NCBI RefSeq assembly: GCF_016918545.1
Contig: NZ_JAFFQC010000025.1
Coordinates: 1 to 57,132 of the forward strand
Direction: 5' to 3'
Length of the DNA stretch: 57,132 nucleotides
DNA from: Desulfobulbus alkaliphilus
GTDB taxonomy: Bacteria; Desulfobacterota; Desulfobulbia; Desulfobulbales; Desulfobulbaceae
The notes under the pieces: model-generated
What the model was told of the DNA's origin: nothing
Seen by the model: the letters and a program-made list of their open reading frames with translations, nothing else
The model's database searches: none
In this document: piece by piece, positions 52,918 to 57,132 of the stretch
Layout of the letters: each line of letters starts with the position of its first letter
How positions within the stretch are numbered: position 1 is the first letter of the stretch
Program-made: the position numbers and the translations under genes

Positions 52918-53649
52918 TCAACTCCGTAGACGAACAACTTTGGCCGGTACTCCCATGCTGACACTGAAGGTCGGCAACGACCGGGTGACAACGGCACCGG
53001 CGGCGACCACCGAACCCCGACCCACCGTCACTCCTCCAAGGACGGTCACCCGCGCGCCCAGCCAGACATTCTCTTCCAGGGCGACGCCCCCGTCATTGAT
53101 GATGCTGGCAGTTCTGGTCAGGGAGTCGGGATCGGACAGGTCATAGCTGCCGCCGCCGATGACGAGGCATCCCTGCCCGAGGATGCAATCATTGCTGATA
53201 TTCACCGGACAGTTACTGGTGGACTGAATAACCGTCTGCGCATTGATGCCGACATCGTTGCCGATCCGGATGCGGCCGTTTTTGGAGGACAGCATGACAC
53301 TGTTGGACAGCATGACATTATCGCCAAGGACAATGGCATCTTCGCCCTGATCGCACCGACCGTCAAAGACGCAGCCGTCACCGACAACCACGCTCTCTCC
53401 CAGCTGGACGCGGCCGGGGTGGCGAAGAATGACCCCACTGCCGAACATCGTCCCGCGACCGCAGGCGGCAAACAGTCTCGGCCAGAACAGCTTTCGCAGG
53501 CCGATGCCGAGGGCTCCGGGCACATTGGTCAGCCAGGTGCACCATTCGAAGTAGAGCAGATCGGTAAAGGATGGCGAACCGACAATGACTTCCTGATATC
53601 GACGTAAAGGGCTGGCCCCTCTTGTGATATGGGCATGGGTTTTTTTCAT
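52918..53649 (-). CDS. Left-handed beta-helix (hexapeptide) acyltransferase
   Basis: 243-residue protein of the acetyl/acyltransferase hexapeptide class. Repeated [LIV]-G-x4 turns run from about 75 to 235 (VVVGDGCVFDGRC, IRIGNDVGINAQTVI, VWLGARVTVLGGVTVG, VVAAGAVVTRSLP), ending in a VPAKVVRLRS tail. In many members a His is catalytic; a clear equivalent is not evident. It probably acylates a sugar for cell-surface glycan. First gene of the operon that includes PqqD and the kinase. Confidence 0.86.
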   Translation of the reverse strand: MKKTHAHITRGASPLRRYQEVIVGSPSFTDLLYFEWCTWLTNVPGALGIGLRKLFWPRLFAACGRGTMFGSGVILRHPGRVQLGESVVVGDGCVFDGRCDQGEDAIVLGDNVMLSNSVMLSSKNGRIRIGNDVGINAQTVIQSTSNCPVNISNDCILGQGCLVIGGGSYDLSDPDSLTRTASIINDGGVALEENVWLGARVTVLGGVTVGRGSVVAAGAVVTRSLPTFSVSMGVPAKVVRLRS

Positions 53650-53727
53650 GACAACTGTGGATGACAGACGAGCATGGGCGGGACTTTTTCATTCATCATC
53701 CCAAAAATCTCCGTTAGCGTCTTGCGG

Positions 53728-54876
53728 CTAATTGGTTCGGGCAGCCATCACCTCGCGGATCATATCATTGACATGGTACCGCCCAACCTCATCAAACGGG
53801 CTCCAACGTTCCACCCGGTGTCTCGTAGCAATGTTCCAAACCATGACAAGATCCAGTTCCGGAATGACAACCATGGCAAAGTAGCCACCATGTCCCGAGG
53901 CCACAAAGGTCTTTGGCGGCGCGGCCGGGAAAAAAGGTTTTCCATCCAGACCGATCCGATTAAACCACCAAAAATAGCCCAGACTGCCACCATGCCCCTT
54001 TTCGTTCCCTTCGCCACCAATACTCCTCACCCTGTCCAGAATCTCGGCTTCTTTTCCTGAGGTTCTTGGAAAACCAGGTGGTAATGGCTCACGCAAGGCC
54101 AGGTTGAACAAATCCTCTCGCAGGAGAACGTTTCCCTCCCATTGTCCCTCACGGAGATAGAGCAGGCCAAAGCGGGCCAGATCACGCATGGAGATACGCA
54201 GCCTGCCCCGTATGGAATTAGGATGCGTCAAAGTCGGTGAATCCTCGAAACCCAGTATTTCTCCCAGGTCAGGACCGTTGAGCAGGTCGTTGTAGCGCTT
54301 GGGAGGAAGCCCGTAGACACGATACAAAAGGGCCCAGGCAAGCAAGCCTGTAGCAAAATCGTTGTAGGCAAAGGTTTCGCCGGGGCGTTCAATCAAGCCA
54401 TATCCGGACGTCTGGCTCAGCAGATGGTGAAAGGTGATGTCCCGATCCTTGTACCCTAGATCAGGATTCAAGGTACCCAGTTCAGGAACCCATTGCAGGA
54501 GCGGCGTCTCCAGGGATTCAATAAGACCCTTTTCAATCGCTTTCAAGACAAAGTGGGTATAAAAAGGTTTGACCACCGAGGCCACATCCGATCGTCTGTA
54601 GATTCTCCCCCAGGAGTGGATCATTTCACCCCCGTGGACGATAGCTCCTGTGCCAACATATTTTTCAGAAAATTCAGCAAGTTTCTGGCTGGAAAATCCG
54701 GCGGCCTCCGGTGTTTTCCATGTCCAGCTTTCTCCAGGAAAAACCGCAGGAGTGGAAGGGTGGGACTGGGGAGTCAGTCGATCGGTAACCAAGAGGACAA
54801 CGAGGAGAGACACAACCAGCACGCTGGAAATCGTCCAGATGATAAATCTGTGACGGTGTCGGCAAAAAAATGGCAT
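53728..54876 (-). CDS. Membrane-anchored serine hydrolase (beta-lactamase class C family)
   Basis: 382 residues with an N-terminal membrane anchor (about 12-32). The class C/penicillin-binding-like triad is present: SVVK near residue 100 (SxxK nucleophile and base), TFAYNDFATGLLAW near 165 (Y-x-N equivalent, with an Asp), and VASGHGGYFAMVV near 330 (HxG replacing KTG). These proteins are usually esterases or peptidases. It is 78 bp upstream of the acyltransferase and may be co-transcribed. No resistance function is implied. Confidence 0.87.
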   Translation of the reverse strand: MPFFCRHRHRFIIWTISSVLVVSLLVVLLVTDRLTPQSHPSTPAVFPGESWTWKTPEAAGFSSQKLAEFSEKYVGTGAIVHGGEMIHSWGRIYRRSDVASVVKPFYTHFVLKAIEKGLIESLETPLLQWVPELGTLNPDLGYKDRDITFHHLLSQTSGYGLIERPGETFAYNDFATGLLAWALLYRVYGLPPKRYNDLLNGPDLGEILGFEDSPTLTHPNSIRGRLRISMRDLARFGLLYLREGQWEGNVLLREDLFNLALREPLPPGFPRTSGKEAEILDRVRSIGGEGNEKGHGGSLGYFWWFNRIGLDGKPFFPAAPPKTFVASGHGGYFAMVVIPELDLVMVWNIATRHRVERWSPFDEVGRYHVNDMIREVMAARTN

Positions 54877-55096
54877 TTTGAGGAGAATACGTTCTATTCA
54901 TCTTTTCAAACCTGGTTCACTGCGCTTAAACAGCCACCTTGGACGTGTCCGGGCCTCTTTTACCATTCCCCTTATGAGATCTGACAGTGTCATCTCTGTA
55001 CTCATACCTGGAATTTACCGGTGGCACACTGCTATCCATAGTCTGATTTTTTAACTCTGAGGCGTCAAGTTAATCCCTTACCGGATTGATAGCTAT

Positions 55097-55129
55097 AAAA
55101 AAAAAGCCGGTCCTGAAAGGAACCGGCTT
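55097..55129 (-). terminator. Rho-independent terminator of the SGNH hydrolase gene
   Basis: AAGCCGGTTCC / GGACCGGCTT stem with a small loop and a one-base bulge, followed on the minus strand by a run of nine T. It ends the leftward gene at 55153. The rest of 54877-55152 holds no gene. Confidence 0.85.
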
Positions 55130-55152
55130 CGTGCCCAGACCAGAAAGCCTTT

Positions 55153-56121
55153 TCAGGGTGAGAGTATTCTTCTTCTTTTGCTCAACATTGGCGCAAGCAA
55201 AAGCGCGGCGACTGTCATCGCCAGGGCCAACCCAGCGATCGCCGCCCAGTGAAGGATGCAGTAGGAAAAACCAATCAGTGGATACAGCATGCCCCGGGCA
55301 AGCGGACGCAACCTTTCATGCTCGGCAATGAACCGGGCCACTGGTGGAGAATTGTCATAATACCAGTCGACAAAGCGCTGCCCTATTGGATGGGCAAGCA
55401 ATACCTCGTCGCGAAATTGCTGTAAGAGCACCACATGGGGCTCGAGTTGGGAGCCGAAAGCTGCTGTGGCAATAAAACAGCGGCCACCGCCACTGTCAGT
55501 ATTGCCCCCATTGCCGCCACCACCCCCATTGGGCAAGGCAGCGTAAAATCCTTCGGCTAAAGCTCTTGAACCTGCGTTGTTCGGATGAATGCCGTCAATG
55601 GTCCAGGCCCGCCAATTGGGATTGAGGATGCCATAGGAATCGACCAAGCGCGTGTTGCTGTTGGAGGCCAGATTGATGAGCTCGGGGTTAAAGTTCCTGG
55701 AGATAAGGGGGGTTATCGCCCTGTCCCGGGTATTAGGGGGAATGGTCGAGATAACGGGAACAGCATCGGCCTCACGCACGATCTCTATCATTTTTGAAAT
55801 ATTAAAGGCGACCAGATACGGAGAAAGACCAGCCTTGGCATCGTTGGTGCCGATCATGATCAGGACGAACTGCGGCTGATGTCTTTCGAGATTGGTTCGC
55901 AACCTCCTCAGTGCGATGCTCGAAAACTGCCCGCCGACCGCAACATTGACCACCGTTGCCTGACCTTCAAGCATTGATTGAAGATAAACGGGATAGGGCG
56001 TCGCCTTGTACCCTCGCGAAATCGAGTCGCCGACGACCATGATCGTATAGGCATGCGCCCCCTGGGCATACAGAAAAACTGAGCAGACTCCAAAAAGAAT
56101 AAAACGAATTACGTTCAACAT
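55153..56121 (-). CDS. Secreted SGNH/GDSL hydrolase with CFI-box C-terminal tail
   Basis: 322 residues. A signal peptide (1-24) is followed by the SGNH blocks: VVGDSISRG (block I, catalytic Ser), VAVGGQFSS (II, Gly), MIGTNDAK (III, Asn) and DGIHPNNAG (V, Asp/His). A Gly-rich linker (198-212) leads to a tail starting [10 protein letters not shown], then [13 protein letters not shown] and [12 protein letters not shown], and a membrane helix near 285-310 with a basic end. That tail is the CFI-box C-terminal domain of secreted deltaproteobacterial proteins, possibly a surface-sorting signal. The enzyme probably deacylates a lipid or polysaccharide. Confidence 0.88.
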   Translation of the reverse strand: MLNVIRFILFGVCSVFLYAQGAHAYTIMVVGDSISRGYKATPYPVYLQSMLEGQATVVNVAVGGQFSSIALRRLRTNLERHQPQFVLIMIGTNDAKAGLSPYLVAFNISKMIEIVREADAVPVISTIPPNTRDRAITPLISRNFNPELINLASNSNTRLVDSYGILNPNWRAWTIDGIHPNNAGSRALAEGFYAALPNGGGGGNGGNTDSGGGRCFIATAAFGSQLEPHVVLLQQFRDEVLLAHPIGQRFVDWYYDNSPPVARFIAEHERLRPLARGMLYPLIGFSYCILHWAAIAGLALAMTVAALLLAPMLSKRRRILSP

Positions 56122-56179
56122 TGCTTCGCCTGGTTATAAAGTAGTCAAGGTGTAAAGACAGCCAACCGAAAACCGTTTC

Positions 56180-56953
56180 TTACCTGTCATAAACACGGAG
56201 AAAGGCATGCAGCCGATCCTCCACGAATTCAGGTATCTCTGAGGTACTCGGTTCTTCTAGAGCGGATTCGGCATCTCCATCTTCCTCCAGGAGGAATTCT
56301 TCCCCCCACCCTTCGCCGTTCCAGACAGATCTGAGCGTCCTGTATCGATCACCCCGGTACCCTTCCCAGGTCAACAGCATTCGCCCTGTGTCATCAATTT
56401 CCAAATAGGGTTGTATATCCGGCACTTGGTTTTCGGCATGCACCCGTTCCGGTTTTGTCCAGGCAGTACCGGCAAGCCTGGTGTAATAAATATCATCGCT
56501 ATCACCGTTATTCCCGGCGAAGACCACCCAGATGTCGTCATCAGGGCCAACAGAGATAAAGGGGGTTGTCGCCGTCCAGGGCAGTTCGGGAATTGTCCGT
56601 GCCTCCGACCATCCGCCCTTTTCGGAGACAGCGTATCTGATGATATGGCCGGTTTGGTCAACTGCAGCCCAGACCGCATACCTCATGCCCCGCGAGGTTC
56701 GATCAATGGACGGGGTGAGATTGTCGGCATTGTCATAGGTGACCTGGAACGGTTCAGTCCACTTCTGGTTGATCAGTGAACTGAAGAATATTTCCCTCCG
56801 CAGGCCATCGGAGGCCGACCAGATCAGATCGCGGGAAGCAGACCAGACCGTTTCCGGTTTATCAACTTCTTCTGTCCATCCTGTACTTGCCAGGAGCAGA
56901 CAGATCAGACCCATTGATGAAAGCGTTTTGCAGCATAGCGAATACATGGGCAC
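56180..56953 (-). CDS. Secreted BNR/sialidase-like repeat protein
   Basis: 257 residues with a signal peptide (about 1-27). The remainder has repeating blades with SxDxxxxW-like patterns (SASRDLIWSASDGL, SVGPDDDIWVVFAGNNGDS, EIDDTGRMLLTWEGYRGDR), which resemble BNR or exo-sialidase propeller strands. No catalytic residue is evident. It is 58 bp upstream of the SGNH hydrolase and may be co-transcribed. The function is not predictable. Confidence 0.65.
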   Translation of the reverse strand: MPMYSLCCKTLSSMGLICLLLASTGWTEEVDKPETVWSASRDLIWSASDGLRREIFFSSLINQKWTEPFQVTYDNADNLTPSIDRTSRGMRYAVWAAVDQTGHIIRYAVSEKGGWSEARTIPELPWTATTPFISVGPDDDIWVVFAGNNGDSDDIYYTRLAGTAWTKPERVHAENQVPDIQPYLEIDDTGRMLLTWEGYRGDRYRTLRSVWNGEGWGEEFLLEEDGDAESALEEPSTSEIPEFVEDRLHAFLRVYDR

Positions 56954-57042
56954 TCCTTGTCGTTGTATGGATCAGTGAATGTAAAAATATAAAAAATGCT
57001 CTTACTTGCAGTGGCGCAAGATAAATCGGACAAAAATTCACC

Positions 57043-57132
57043 TTAATTCCCCCACACCTCCCGATTAAGTTGAGCGACCCTTCGCAAGGGCCGCATGCCG
57101 AAGAAGGCGAGTCTGGTGAGCACTTCTTTGGT
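57043..57132 (-). CDS. Possible C-terminus of a gene running off the window
   Basis: An open minus-strand frame enters at the window edge and ends with TAA at 57043 (29 codons, containing RLAFFGMRPLRRVAQLNRE). The amphipathic, Arg-rich sequence reads as coding, but it is too short to assign. It precedes the BNR-like gene by 89 bp. Confidence 0.35.
   Translation of the reverse strand, partial: TKEVLTRLAFFGMRPLRRVAQLNREVWGN

Noticed and set aside
1-57132. tRNA, rRNA, riboswitch or integrase/attachment site
   Set aside because: I scanned the intergenic regions by eye and found no tRNA-like T-arm, rRNA segment, recognisable riboswitch or integrase gene. A covariance-model scan could still find a small RNA.

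Overview
The window reads as a chromosomal segment of a Gram-negative, anaerobe-type bacterium, most likely a Desulfobacterota (former Deltaproteobacteria) member of Desulfobulbales type. This placement is inferred from gene content: a NifU/NifS pair used for general Fe-S assembly, ThyX and FolE2 instead of ThyA and FolE1, a stand-alone IMP cyclohydrolase domain, a family II (Mn) pyrophosphatase, heptosyltransferase/MsbA-type LPS genes, and a probable selenocysteine protein. No rRNA, tRNA, CRISPR array or autonomous transposase was seen.

Layout. 38-6629: PEP synthase, then a phosphohexomutase and nifU-nifS. 6944-7876: thyX. 8291-17779: a PilB/GspE-type ATPase with a C-terminal cyclic-nucleotide-binding domain, followed by LPS core genes (two GT2s, a heptosyltransferase, an O-antigen-ligase/glycosyltransferase fusion, msbA). 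18193-27334: housekeeping genes (U32 peptidase, sensor kinase, pyrR-purN-IMP cyclohydrolase, S4 RNA-binding protein, folE2, aldehyde dehydrogenase). 27659-33263: PilZ protein, GAF/class III cyclase, rarA, a selenocysteine UshA-like protein, ppaC. 33489-38964: polysaccharide operon (four GT2s and a polyprenyl-phosphate sugar transferase). 39455-43502: VTC / DUF4956 / unknown / CotH operon. 43830-47107: secreted propeller-like protein, GtrA fused to half a GT4, orphan Tat-signal protein. 47479-53649: six-gene operon (hexapeptide acyltransferase, two LPG-synthase-type membrane proteins, PqqD, HprK-like kinase, nucleotidyltransferase). 53728-57132: serine hydrolase, SGNH hydrolase with CFI-box tail, BNR-like secreted protein and a partial gene.

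Two observations stand out. First, a dispersed intergenic element, called R1 here, occurs about 15 times. Its imperfect terminal inverted repeats are CCTGAATCCGTGA-like, full copies are 216-220 bp, short copies 128-141 bp, and it is built of hairpins. Four copies have exact 5-bp direct repeats at their borders, so it behaves as a non-autonomous MITE-type transposable element. Three of those duplications fall on translation signals (a stop/start overlap, a Shine-Dalgarno sequence, a stop codon), which explains insertion inside operons without loss of either gene. Second, 31255-32262 is one reading frame interrupted by a single UGA. A hairpin 12 nt downstream has the apical loop GGUCU, the loop I recall from E. 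coli fdhF SECIS, which points to selenocysteine.

R1 orientation convention: + means the long-hairpin end (CCTGGATCCGTGAGCG) comes first on the given strand; - means the CCTGAATCCGTGACGG end comes first.
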